A stretch of DNA of 55,946 bases, taken from Nitrospirota bacterium. Its GTDB lineage: Bacteria; Nitrospirota; Nitrospiria; SBBL01; JAADHI01. Below are positions 9,233 through 16,888 of the stretch, piece by piece. The stretch spans positions 1-55,946 of the forward strand of contig JAJDBV010000070.1 of NCBI GenBank assembly GCA_029261165.1, written 5' to 3'. Position numbers and translations under genes: made by a program. Under the pieces are notes generated by a model. It made no database searches, was not told the origin of the DNA, and was given only the letters and a program-made list of their open reading frames with translations. Position 1 is the first letter of the stretch; every line of letters starts with the position of its first letter.

Positions 9233-10287
9233 TGGGCGTGGATAATTTTGATCTGGGGGCTTTGGCCGATCCAACGAAATCCCATGACTCTATCAAAATC
9301 GACGGAGAAGATCCCGTTTTTCTGAAGTCTCAATTTCGCCAGATGTTGACCATACGTTTGGTGGAAGAGCACTTGGCGGCAATGCGTAAAGAGGGCGTCA
9401 TCGGTGGCCCTGTGCATCTTGGTGCCGGACAAGAAGCCGTCGCAGTTGGGGTGTCAACGTCTTTGCGAAATACCGACCGTATCTTTGGTGCGCATCGTTC
9501 ACACTCCCATGTCCTTGCGATGGGTGGAAGTATTCATGGTCTTTTTGCCGAGGTCCTGGGTAGAGAGACGGGGCTTTCGCGGGGGATGGGTGGCTCCATG
9601 CATTTGTGGGATCAGCCTCGTGGTTTCTATGGCTCAGTGCCGATTGTTGCTGGCACGGTGGCTCTGGCGACGGGTGCTGGTTTGGCGGCCAAGATGTCCG
9701 GAACAGATGATATTGGAGTCGTTTATTTTGGGGATGGTGCCATAGAAGAGGGTGTGGTACACGAGTCGCTTAATCTCGCGCGTATGTTACAGGTGCCAGT
9801 GCTGTTTGTGATTGAAAATAATTTATTTTCAAGCCATATGCACATCTCATTACGACAGCCCCATGACGCCACTTCCCGTTTTGCAGCGGCACACGATATT
9901 CGCTTTGATACTGTGGATGGGAATAATGTCGTTGCTGTTAAAAATGCGGCACAACGCCTTATTAATCATTCTAGGTCCGGCGAGGGTCCAGGATTTTTAG
10001 AAGCGGTGACATATCGTTTGTATGGGCATGTAGATTGGCGTGAAGATATTGATGTCGGAGTCAGGCGCTCTACTGAAGACCTTGCTAATTGGCGAAAAAG
10101 GGATCCCATTAAGCGGCTGTTTCAAGGCATGGAAGAGGCCGGTATTTTTTCTCTTGATGAGCAAAATTTATGTGAGGCTGAGATCCGGAAAGATATTGAT
10201 GAAGCGTGGGCACAGGCTTTACGCGATCCTTATCCATCTCCAGACACTTTGTTGGATCGGGTATATACAAAACAGGTGATGGGTTAA
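9232..10287 (+). CDS. ThDP-dependent dehydrogenase E1 component, alpha subunit (pyruvate/acetoin type)
   Basis: 351 residues with the E1-alpha architecture. GGPVHLGAGQEAVAVG and the GAHRSHSHVLAMGGS region (substrate and ThDP contacts) are followed by RGMGGSMHLWD and the ThDP/Mg motif GDGAIEEGVVHESLNLA ending in VLFVIENN. E1 subunits decarboxylate a 2-oxo acid and pass the acyl group to a lipoyl E2. No E2 or E3 gene is present anywhere in this window. Wedged between a sugar aminotransferase and an E1-beta gene in a glycan locus, it more likely makes a modified sugar or side chain than acetyl-CoA (inference). Confidence 0.87.
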   Translation: MGVDNFDLGALADPTKSHDSIKIDGEDPVFLKSQFRQMLTIRLVEEHLAAMRKEGVIGGPVHLGAGQEAVAVGVSTSLRNTDRIFGAHRSHSHVLAMGGSIHGLFAEVLGRETGLSRGMGGSMHLWDQPRGFYGSVPIVAGTVALATGAGLAAKMSGTDDIGVVYFGDGAIEEGVVHESLNLARMLQVPVLFVIENNLFSSHMHISLRQPHDATSRFAAAHDIRFDTVDGNNVVAVKNAAQRLINHSRSGEGPGFLEAVTYRLYGHVDWREDIDVGVRRSTEDLANWRKRDPIKRLFQGMEEAGIFSLDEQNLCEAEIRKDIDEAWAQALRDPYPSPDTLLDRVYTKQVMG

Positions 10288-11279
10288 TGGAAACCAGGGT
10301 GCAATATAATTACGGAACGGCAATTCGCTCTGCTTTTGAATATCTCCTTGAGAAATATCCCGAAGTTTTTGTCATTGGACAGGGCCTCTGGAGTCCGTGG
10401 TATGTCGGTAACACGATGACGGATCTTGACAAGAAGTTTGGCAAAAGTCGTGTCATTGATACACCGGTGTCTGAATCGGCCTGTACCGGGACAGCCGTCG
10501 GTGCATCACTCGCCGGTATGAAGCCTATCGTTGTCCATCCTCGAATGGATTTTATGCTTTACGCTATGGATGCAATCGTGAATCAGGCGGCGAAGTGGTC
10601 TCACATGACAGGAGGGCAGGGCCACCCTGGCGTGACAATTCGGGCGATTATTAATCGCGGTGGAGAGCAGGGCGCCCAACATTCACAGGCTTTACATTCC
10701 TGGTTCGCCCATGTTCCGGGTTTGCGCGTTGTCATGCCAGCGACTGTGGGGGATGCACGCGATTTGTTGATCGCCTCTGTTTTATGTGAAGATCCCGTGA
10801 TGTATATTGACGATCGGTGGCTTTATGACCAAACGGATCAACTTGCCCCGATAAAAGAATTGGATCTTGCCAGCCTTCATCCGCAATGTTTGGGCGTGGG
10901 GAGTGACTTGACGCTGGTTTCTTCAGGTTTTTCAACCCGACTCGCTGTTGAGGCACGTGAAGCACTGTTAAAGGAAGATATTTCTGCTGAAGTTATTGAT
11001 TTGAGACTTCTGAATCCCTTACGCATTGAGCTTATCGTGCAATCGGTCATGAAAACGGGAAGATTGTTGGTGATAGATGGGGGATGGCGTACTTGCGGCT
11101 TGGCTGGAGAAATTATTGCTTCTACGGTTGAAAAGATTCCTGTTGATCTCTTGAGGAAACCTCCTGTACGTATCACCCTCCCGGATGCACCTGCCCCGAC
11201 CTCACGTGTTCTGGAGAAAGCGTACTACCCAACGAAAAAAATGATTGTTTCCAAAGTACATGAACTCCTTAAATGTTAA
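10287..11279 (+). CDS. ThDP-dependent dehydrogenase E1 component, beta subunit
   Basis: 330 residues from ATG 10287, whose A is the last base of the E1-alpha stop codon; the longer open frame back to 10206 is not needed. The transketolase-type pyrimidine-binding domain is at the N-terminus (GTAIRSAFEYLLEKYP, then DTPVSESACTGTAVGASLAG with the catalytic Glu). The C-terminal transketolase domain carries DLTLVSSGFSTRLAVEA and VIDLRLLNPL. It forms the heterotetrameric E1 with the upstream alpha subunit. The 1-base overlap guarantees co-translation. As for its partner, no lipoyl E2 is visible nearby. Confidence 0.87.
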   Translation: METRVQYNYGTAIRSAFEYLLEKYPEVFVIGQGLWSPWYVGNTMTDLDKKFGKSRVIDTPVSESACTGTAVGASLAGMKPIVVHPRMDFMLYAMDAIVNQAAKWSHMTGGQGHPGVTIRAIINRGGEQGAQHSQALHSWFAHVPGLRVVMPATVGDARDLLIASVLCEDPVMYIDDRWLYDQTDQLAPIKELDLASLHPQCLGVGSDLTLVSSGFSTRLAVEAREALLKEDISAEVIDLRLLNPLRIELIVQSVMKTGRLLVIDGGWRTCGLAGEIIASTVEKIPVDLLRKPPVRITLPDAPAPTSRVLEKAYYPTKKMIVSKVHELLKC

Positions 11280-11381
11280 TCCCCCCCAATAAGTGACAAA
11301 ATATTTCTTAATATCCTAAGATCAATTACTTCTGTTGAAGTTTGATGTCATCTATTTAGGGTTCTGAGTAAGCAATAGATT

Positions 11382-12134
11382 ATGAAACGACTCTTGGATA
11401 TCATTGGTTCTTTTTTCGGGTTGCTGGCGACGAGTCCGATTTTGTTTCCGGTGATGTTTATGGTTTGGTGGCAGGATAAGCACTCCCCTTTTTACATTGC
11501 TCCCCGTGTGGGAAGCAACAATCGGCAATTCAATATGATTAAATTGCGTTCGATGCGGGTGAATGCGGATAAAAGTGGCGTGGATTCGACCAGTGCAAAC
11601 GACCAACGTATTACAAAAGTTGGACACTTTATCCGCCGTTATAAGCTGGATGAACTTATACAGCTTTGGAATGTGCTTAAAGGTGACATGAGCCTTGTAG
11701 GCCCACGTCCTAATGTGAAGAAAGAAACGGATCTTTACACGCCTGCTGAACGTAAATTGTTAGATGTACAGCCGGGCATCACCGACTTCTCCTCGATTGT
11801 TTTTTCAGACGAAGGCGATGTTTTAAAAGACTACCCTGATCCAGATATTGCGTACAACCAGTTAATCCGGCCCGGGAAGAGTTTGTTGGGACTTTTTTAT
11901 ATAGACAAAAGGTCTTTCCTGGTTGATGTGAAATTAATTTTGTTGACAATCCTGGCAATCGTGTCACGGGACCGTGCTTTAAATGCCGTCCAAAGCTTGA
12001 TGAAAAAATTAGGTGCAGCACCTGCTTTGATCGAGCTTGCAGGTCGCCGTAATAAGTTGTTTCCTATGCCCCCCCCTGGCAGGAGGACCATTGTGACTTC
12101 AAGAGAGAGCGAGCTGGAAGAAGAAACGCGATGA
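11382..12134 (+). CDS. Small-type phosphoglycosyl transferase (PglC/WcaJ-like sugar transferase)
   Basis: 250 residues with the bacterial sugar-transferase domain. An N-terminal re-entrant membrane helix (MKRLLDIIGSFFGLLATSP) is followed by the catalytic core (FYIAPRVGSNNRQFNMIKLRSMR, LDELIQLWNVLKGDMSLVGPRP). The enzyme moves a sugar 1-phosphate from its UDP carrier to undecaprenyl phosphate and so starts repeat-unit synthesis on the cytoplasmic face of the inner membrane. The C-terminal 50 residues are basic and poorly conserved. A second, fused copy of the same domain lies 2 kb downstream, so the locus may start two glycans or may have merged two loci. Confidence 0.87.
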   Translation: MKRLLDIIGSFFGLLATSPILFPVMFMVWWQDKHSPFYIAPRVGSNNRQFNMIKLRSMRVNADKSGVDSTSANDQRITKVGHFIRRYKLDELIQLWNVLKGDMSLVGPRPNVKKETDLYTPAERKLLDVQPGITDFSSIVFSDEGDVLKDYPDPDIAYNQLIRPGKSLLGLFYIDKRSFLVDVKLILLTILAIVSRDRALNAVQSLMKKLGAAPALIELAGRRNKLFPMPPPGRRTIVTSRESELEEETR

Positions 12135-12159
12135 AGCAGAGATTGATAAAAGAGAGAAC

Positions 12160-12188
12160 TTGCAAAATTTGGCAACTTTGCATATACT
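12160..12188 (+). promoter_or_regulatory. Sigma-70-like promoter with inverted repeat before TA pair
   Basis: TTGCAA (12160-12165), 17-bp spacer and TATACT (12183-12188) lie just before the toxin-like gene at 12198. The spacer holds an inverted repeat, TGCAAA (12161-12166) and TTTGCA (12177-12182), well placed for repression by the downstream helix-turn-helix protein. Seen by eye; activity is inferred. Confidence 0.5.
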
Positions 12189-12197
12189 GGGTCTGAA

Positions 12198-12488
12198 ATG
12201 AGCGAGCGCCGTAGCTATGTCGTTAAGATGGTGGTCAATGGCAGGGAAGTCAATGAGATCATTATCGATCCGCATTATGAAACCAAGCATTTAAACATTG
12301 ATGATGCCCTGATCTTGAAATTGGTTAAATACTTGGACGGTAGAGAATTTCTGCCGGACGAGCATGATGGTGAATGGGAGTACTTCATGTTGGATCGGAT
12401 TAAGCATCAAGGAAAGTTCTATCGTCTTGTCTGGTGCATGCGGGACCATTGCCTATTTATTGGAGTGATTAACTGCTTTAGGAGGTAA
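12198..12488 (+). CDS. Putative toxin of an HTH-type toxin-antitoxin pair
   Basis: 96 residues. I do not recognise a named motif with certainty. The ending (YRLVWCMRDHCLFIGVINCFRR) resembles small RelE-fold-like toxins that end in a GV(I/V)NA(F/Y)RR-type strand. The main argument is context: the gene is followed 3 bp later by an XRE-type regulator preceded by a perfect GGAGG site, and a promoter with an inverted repeat lies directly upstream, the usual layout of a toxin-first HigBA-like operon. An unrelated small conserved protein is the alternative. Confidence 0.6.
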   Translation: MSERRSYVVKMVVNGREVNEIIIDPHYETKHLNIDDALILKLVKYLDGREFLPDEHDGEWEYFMLDRIKHQGKFYRLVWCMRDHCLFIGVINCFRR

Positions 12489-12491
12489 TTT

Positions 12492-12830
12492 ATGAAAAAA
12501 AGTCGGACTCGGGGAAAATTTCCGGACGATGCGACGCTAGAAAGGGTTCGCGACAAGCTGTCTGATCCGAACTACTCAGGGGGTAACATCGCATTGCCTG
12601 CGGACGCCTCGGAAATAGATCGCGCGAAGTATCAACTTTGTCAGCTGATTGCCCGGTACCAAAGAGAGCATGGTCTTCTTCAAAAGGACGTCGCCGGCCG
12701 GATCGGCGCGGATGCGTCACGTGTCAGCGATATCCTGAGGGGAAAGATCGAGCGCTTTACCTTGGATCGGCTTATCGCTTATGCCGAAAAATTGCACACA
12801 GGTCTTAAAATTAAGATCATCGCGGCCTAG
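12492..12830 (+). CDS. XRE-family helix-turn-helix antitoxin/regulator
   Basis: 112 residues. The C-terminal half is a Cro/XRE HTH: LCQLIARYQREHGLLQKDVA, then GRIGADASRVSDILRGKIER, followed by FTLDRLIAYAEKL, as in HigA-like and HTH_37 proteins. The N-terminal 45 residues are charged and would contact the toxin. A strong ribosome site (AGGAGGT) precedes ATG 12492. It is probably an autoregulating antitoxin acting on the inverted repeat at 12161-12182. Confidence 0.75.
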   Translation: MKKSRTRGKFPDDATLERVRDKLSDPNYSGGNIALPADASEIDRAKYQLCQLIARYQREHGLLQKDVAGRIGADASRVSDILRGKIERFTLDRLIAYAEKLHTGLKIKIIAA

Positions 12831-12834
12831 CACG

Positions 12835-12863
12835 GTAAGCTTGCGAAAAAAGCGGAAGCTTAC
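12835..12863 (+). terminator. Hairpin after the HTH gene
   Basis: GTAAGCTT (12835-12842) and AAGCTTAC (12856-12863) form an 8-bp stem with an A-rich loop that can extend by two more pairs across one mismatch. It starts 4 bases after the antitoxin stop codon. There is no T-run, so it is a possible end-of-operon structure rather than a classic intrinsic terminator. Confidence 0.35.
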
Positions 12864-12864
12864 T

Positions 12865-12966
12865 AGTGACAGCGCCAAGATCCGCCGGGAACTCTATTGG
12901 ACGCCTCCCTATTCGATGGACCAAGGGCTTAAGGTGACTGCAGAATGGTTTAAAAAGCAATTGTGA
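12865..12966 (+). pseudogene. 3' remnant of an NAD-dependent epimerase/dehydratase
   Basis: The frame ending at 12966 reads SDSAKIRRELYWTPPYSMDQ and then GLKVTAEWFKKQL, the typical C-terminus of GalE-like nucleotide-sugar epimerases, where S-K-I-R-R-E-L-G-W-x-P is strongly conserved. Only about 34 codons remain. Upstream of it the sequence is the TA pair and a hairpin, with no start and no Rossmann fold. The epimerase was therefore probably lost by insertion or deletion when the TA module arrived. Recognition of the tail is good; the history is inferred. Confidence 0.65.
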
Positions 12967-13017
12967 GTTTTAAGTTTTTAGTTTTGGGTTGGAAGAATGG
13001 GTGTCGTTAAAGGATGA

Positions 13018-13132
13018 CCTAACTCCTGCAAGTGGTCCTAGCACCGCTACTTTGAGCATCCTTACCGTGAAGGCAACACAGCATAATCCCTTGATTCGGC
13101 GACCGAATGTCGGGTTACTTGCAGGAGTTAGG
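13018..13132. repeat. 115-bp element with 16-bp perfect terminal inverted repeats
   Basis: CCTAACTCCTGCAAGT (13018-13033) recurs as its exact reverse complement at 13117-13132, enclosing 83 bp with no open reading frame. Inside lies a smaller dyad around ATTCGGCGACCGAAT. The outline fits a miniature inverted-repeat element, but I see no convincing target-site duplication. It lies between the epimerase remnant and the second TA pair. Confidence 0.55.
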
Positions 13133-13189
13133 TATAAGGCAGAGCTTGATAAAAGAGAAGAGCTATGCCTTCTCCTTGCAAATCATTGG

Positions 13190-13226
13190 TTGAAGAACGG
13201 GGTATATCATGATATTATGATATACC
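13190..13226 (+). promoter_or_regulatory. Promoter overlapped by a palindromic operator, RHH-PIN module
   Basis: TTGAAG (13190-13195), 17-bp spacer and TATTAT (13213-13218) lie upstream of the antitoxin at 13250. The -10 box sits in the loop and right arm of a perfect 10-bp inverted repeat, GGTATATCAT (13201-13210) and ATGATATACC (13217-13226). Such a layout is standard for autorepression by ribbon-helix-helix antitoxins. Confidence 0.65.
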
Positions 13227-13249
13227 TATAGTCTCTTAGAGGAGAGCAT

Positions 13250-13504
13250 ATGAGACGCTATTCAGGAAAGTTGTTGCTAAGGGTACCGGAAAATCTTCAC
13301 CAAGAGCTGGCTAAAGAGGCGTTTGATAGTGGACGATCGATGAACCAACTCTGCTTAGAGGCCTTGTTGGCCAGAAAGGCCCTTAAAGGTTATGACCCAT
13401 GGAAATCAATCGAGGCAATCTGGCAGGAAAATCAAAATGTGGATCCTGCAAAGTTAGAAAAAGATATTTCAAAGGCCTTGAAGGAAGTCAGACATGCCCG
13501 GTAA
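13250..13504 (+). CDS. Ribbon-helix-helix antitoxin (HicB-C/Arc-like)
   Basis: 84 residues. The N-terminus MRRYSGKLLLRVPENLHQEL, then AKEAFDSGRSMNQLCLEAL, is the Arc/MetJ ribbon-helix-helix pattern found at the C-terminus of HicB-type proteins (LRVPxxLHxxLxxxAxxxGxSLNQxxxxxL). The remaining 40 residues would wrap the toxin. AGGAGA precedes the ATG by 4-9 bases. The stop overlaps the PIN gene start by 11 nt. It probably binds the palindrome at 13201-13226. Confidence 0.82.
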   Translation: MRRYSGKLLLRVPENLHQELAKEAFDSGRSMNQLCLEALLARKALKGYDPWKSIEAIWQENQNVDPAKLEKDISKALKEVRHAR

Positions 13505-13919
13505 GCTTCGGGCCGTGGTTGATACCAATATCTTTGTGAGTGGACTGATCCATCAGAAGGGCATACCGGGGCAAATCCTAAAGGCCTTAAGATCCGACAT
13601 ATTCGAATTAATCACATCCGCTGAGATCAACGAGGAAATTTTAGAGGTACTTCAGCGCCCCCGGATCAGAGAAAAATATCACATAGGCGATCGAATTATT
13701 GACATTGGAGCGATATTGTACACACAAGCCACTTTGGTGGAACCGAAACATCGCGTGAAAGTGTCTCGTGACCCGGATGATAATAAATTTCTTGAAGCCG
13801 CCCTTCAAGGAAGAGCAGACTATATTGTAACAGGGGATAAAAAGGATTTGCTTATTTTGAATGAGTATAGGAAGGTTCGAATCATTACACCTTCCTTGTT
13901 CATCGAGATTATTTCATGA
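13494..13919 (+). CDS. PIN-domain toxin ribonuclease (COG1569 type)
   Basis: 141 residues. The PIN acidic residues are visible: VVDTNIFVSGL (first Asp), SAEINEEILEVLQRPRI (Glu), SRDPDDNKFLEAALQGRADY (Asp pair) and IVTGDKKDLL (last Asp). This matches the putative PIN toxins of the COG1569 family, which cleave RNA with Mg ions. The 11-nt overlap with the RHH gene upstream supports a type II TA pair. All active-site acids are retained, so the toxin looks intact. Confidence 0.85.
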   Translation: MPGKLRAVVDTNIFVSGLIHQKGIPGQILKALRSDIFELITSAEINEEILEVLQRPRIREKYHIGDRIIDIGAILYTQATLVEPKHRVKVSRDPDDNKFLEAALQGRADYIVTGDKKDLLILNEYRKVRIITPSLFIEIIS

Positions 13920-14230
13920 GATAAGGGAATAGGGGCAAGCGGTTCCTCCTCTCGTCCGCCACATCGCCGATGCCCTTCTCCGCCTCGCAGTAGAAACTTC
14001 CCGTTTCTGCCCCGTATTATCCCGGAAATAATATGGCAAATAGAGCCCTAATTCCGAAATCTCGGAATGAGAATGATTATATCTTTGACGAATATCTCCA
14101 TATAATGTATAAAGATGTTGGTTTAAGAAGAGGCCTTGTATCGATTGGTTTCAGTTTGATCAGGGGGCTCTTGATTCCTAAGAATTTCGAATTGCATTTG
14201 TTGTTGTATCTATAAGTCGTGGACCCCCTT
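13920..14230. other. Intergenic stretch between TA module and fused transferase gene
   Basis: About 310 bp without a convincing gene. A short frame from 14033 to 14215 (60 codons) has no ribosome site and no recognisable motif. The start of the stretch reads, in one frame, like a fragment of a coding sequence (PPLVRHIADALLRLAVETS), possibly a leftover from the same rearrangement that truncated the epimerase. I see no clear promoter or RNA. Confidence 0.35.
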
Positions 14231-16771
14231 ATGGTAAAGCGTCTCTTTGATTTTTCTGTTTCCTTGCTCGGTCTTTTCCTTCTCTCACCATTTTTCATCG
14301 TTATTGGCGTGATGATCAAGGCGACCTCATCCGGTCCGGTCTTTTTCCGTCAAAAAAGGGTTGGTAAGGGGTTCCGGCCATTTAATATCTATAAATTCCG
14401 GACGATGGCTGCTGGGGCCACAGCAGCCGGACCTTCCATTACAATCGGTGAGGATCCCAGAATCACTCCCCTTGGAAGGTGGCTACGGGGTTTGAAGATC
14501 GATGAGTTTCCTCAGTTGATCAATGTTTTAAAGGGCGAGATGAGCCTTGTCGGTCCGCGCCCCGAGCTCCCTGCTTATGTTGAGGCGTTTCAGGAAGATT
14601 ATAAGGTGATCCTGAAGGCCCTGCCGGGGATAACCGACCTTGCCTCGATTGCGTTCAGAGATGAGTCGGCCCAATTGGCCCGGTCTGAAGCGCCGGAGCG
14701 GTTCTACGTCGAATCCATTCTTCCCAAAAAGGTGAAGTTTGCAAAGACCTATGTTCAAAATCAATCCTTTTTTCTTGATCTGAAGATCCTTTTTGCGACG
14801 TTTACGACCGTCTTTCTTTCTCTGCCGTCCCCTTTTAAAGAGGAGAAGGCACAGGAGAAAAAACGGGTCAAGGAGGTGATCCTGGATTCCCGGACACCGA
14901 TCATTTTTCTGTTGCATTTCGTGGCAATAACCTCGTGTTACTACTTGGCCTTTTGGCTCCGATTTGATGGGGATATCCCACTGCCTCATGCCAATCTATT
15001 CTTGCAAACACTCCCGCTGGTCTTGTTTATCCGATTTGCGGCACTCTACTCTTTTGGACTCAACCAGGGTCTGTGGCGTTATGCGGGTCTTCGAGACCTG
15101 CTGAGTATTGGATCGGCAGTCATGGCGAGTTCGGTCGCCATCTGGGGGGTCTTAACAATTATTCCCTGGGGGGGTGTTCCCCGGTCGATTTATCTTATTG
15201 ACGGTTTTTTGCTCTTATTGGCCTTGTCGGTTCTCCGCGTCACAAAGCGCATTTATGCAATCTTGATCCAGACAGAGGTGGGAACTCGGCGTGTCTTGAT
15301 TATTGGCGCGGGGAATGCCGGGGAGATGATCGCACGCGAGATGAACCAAAACAGCACCTATCCGAAACGACCTGTTGCCTTTATCGATGACAATCCGAAG
15401 AAGTGGGCCAAGAAGATCCACAATATTCCAGTGATCGGAAATTGTGATGAGATGGAAAGAGCCGTTGCAAGCGTGCAAGCGGATGAGATTCTGATCGCCA
15501 TTCCCTCAGCGACCCCGGCACAGATGAAGAGGATTATCAAGCAATGCAAGGCGATGAAGCTCCCCATGAAGAGCCTTCCGAATATCAGTGCCCTTATTGA
15601 TGGAAAGGTTTCAGTGACCGACATTCGAAACCTGGATATTGAGGACCTCATCGGGAGGGCCGAGATCCGGATCAGCGATCCGGGGGTGGCTTCAAAGATT
15701 AGGGGGAAAAGGGTTTTGATTACCGGGGCGGGCGGGTCGATTGGCTCAGAACTCTGTCGGCAGGTGGCGGCGCTTCAACCGGAGCAGTTGATCCTCTTTG
15801 AGCGAAGCGAGAATAATCTCTACCACATCGAGCTGGACATCCGGGAACGATTCCCTTCCGTTTCTCTGAAGTGTTTCGTTGCGGACATCCTGAATACGGA
15901 AAAGCTTGATCAGGTTTTTTCGTTGCACCGTCCTCAGATTATTTTTCATGCGGCGGCGTACAAACATGTGCCGATGATGGAGAGGGAGCCATTGGAGGCG
16001 GTCCGAAATAATATTATCGGTACCTCTCAGGTGATGAAAGCCGCGAATCGATACGGGGCAGAGGAGTTTGTCCTGATTTCCACCGACAAGGCGGTCTCCC
16101 CGACGAGCGTCATGGGGGCAACGAAGCGAGTCGCTGAGATGATGGTCCAATATTTTGATACCATAGGTCAGACGAAGCTCGTTTCTGTTCGCTTTGGAAA
16201 TGTGCTGGAGAGTGCTGGAAGTGTTGTTCCCCTTTTTCGAGAGCAGATTAAGAAAGGGGGCCCGGTCAAGGTGACGCACCCCGAAATCAGACGATACTTT
16301 ATCACGATTCAGGAAGCGGTGCAGTTGGTGCTTCAATCCGCGGTCTTGGGCGATGGAGGAGAAATATTTGTTCTGGACATGGGAGAGCCGATCAAGGTGA
16401 TTGATCTGGCGAAAACGATGATTATTCTTTCGGGTTTTTCACCTGACGAAGAGATTCCGATCCAGTTAATCGGTCTGCGCCCCGGAGAGAAGTTGGTTGA
16501 ATCTCTCTTTGAAGAGAATGAGGAGATTGTTCAAACCCGGCATGAGAAGATACGACTGGCACGCAATGGAAACGGCAACGAGAAACTCCCTGCTTATATT
16601 GAAAAATTTGCCGCAATGAACAACCAAACAGAGACGATCGAGATCAAATTACTCTTAAAAGAATTGATCCGAAGTTATCAGAGCGAAGGACTCCCTACAG
16701 AATTAAATGCTCAAACTGAGAAAGTAGGCAATTCTCGGAAGACCCCTTCAGCAGTATCCCCATCCCCGTAA
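14231..16771 (+). CDS. Fusion of phosphoglycosyl transferase and PglF/WbpM-like UDP-sugar 4,6-dehydratase
   Basis: 846 residues in one frame. Residues 1-200 form a small phosphoglycosyl transferase (MVKRLFDFSVSLLGLFLLSP, VFFRQKRVGKGFRPFNIYKF, then IDEFPQLINVLKGEMSLVGP and PGITDLASI). Residues 225-340 hold about four membrane helices. At about 355-505 there is a Rossmann domain (RRVLIIGAGNAGEMIA). From about 515 to 800 is the SDR domain, with GAGGSIGSE and STDKAVSPTSVMGATKR. The Ser-Met-Lys arrangement, with Met where most SDRs have Tyr, is that of membrane UDP-HexNAc 4,6-dehydratases. One protein would thus make the keto-sugar and initiate the lipid-linked glycan. ATG 14231 gives the canonical N-terminus; a GTG at 14219 is an alternative. 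Confidence 0.88.
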   Translation: MVKRLFDFSVSLLGLFLLSPFFIVIGVMIKATSSGPVFFRQKRVGKGFRPFNIYKFRTMAAGATAAGPSITIGEDPRITPLGRWLRGLKIDEFPQLINVLKGEMSLVGPRPELPAYVEAFQEDYKVILKALPGITDLASIAFRDESAQLARSEAPERFYVESILPKKVKFAKTYVQNQSFFLDLKILFATFTTVFLSLPSPFKEEKAQEKKRVKEVILDSRTPIIFLLHFVAITSCYYLAFWLRFDGDIPLPHANLFLQTLPLVLFIRFAALYSFGLNQGLWRYAGLRDLLSIGSAVMASSVAIWGVLTIIPWGGVPRSIYLIDGFLLLLALSVLRVTKRIYAILIQTEVGTRRVLIIGAGNAGEMIAREMNQNSTYPKRPVAFIDDNPKKWAKKIHNIPVIGNCDEMERAVASVQADEILIAIPSATPAQMKRIIKQCKAMKLPMKSLPNISALIDGKVSVTDIRNLDIEDLIGRAEIRISDPGVASKIRGKRVLITGAGGSIGSELCRQVAALQPEQLILFERSENNLYHIELDIRERFPSVSLKCFVADILNTEKLDQVFSLHRPQIIFHAAAYKHVPMMEREPLEAVRNNIIGTSQVMKAANRYGAEEFVLISTDKAVSPTSVMGATKRVAEMMVQYFDTIGQTKLVSVRFGNVLESAGSVVPLFREQIKKGGPVKVTHPEIRRYFITIQEAVQLVLQSAVLGDGGEIFVLDMGEPIKVIDLAKTMIILSGFSPDEEIPIQLIGLRPGEKLVESLFEENEEIVQTRHEKIRLARNGNGNEKLPAYIEKFAAMNNQTETIEIKLLLKELIRSYQSEGLPTELNAQTEKVGNSRKTPSAVSPSP

Positions 16772-16831
16772 AGGAAAATAAAAGCCACTTGCTTTGCACG
16801 CGGATGAATGGCAGCCTGGAGCGAAGCGGAC

Positions 16832-16848
16832 GGACACAAGCTGTGTCC
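16832..16848. terminator. Short hairpin between convergent genes
   Basis: GGACACA (16832-16838) and TGTGTCC (16842-16848) form a 7-bp stem with a 3-base loop in the gap between the fused transferase gene and the convergent Wzi gene. There is no T-run, so a terminator role is only suggested by position. Confidence 0.3.
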
Positions 16849-16888
16849 TCTTACTCGTCACCGATGACGCCTCACGGTCGTTCACCGC

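Noticed and set aside
14033-14215. 60-codon frame before the fused transferase gene
   Set aside because: No ribosome site and no similarity to a known family; codon pattern unlike its neighbours.
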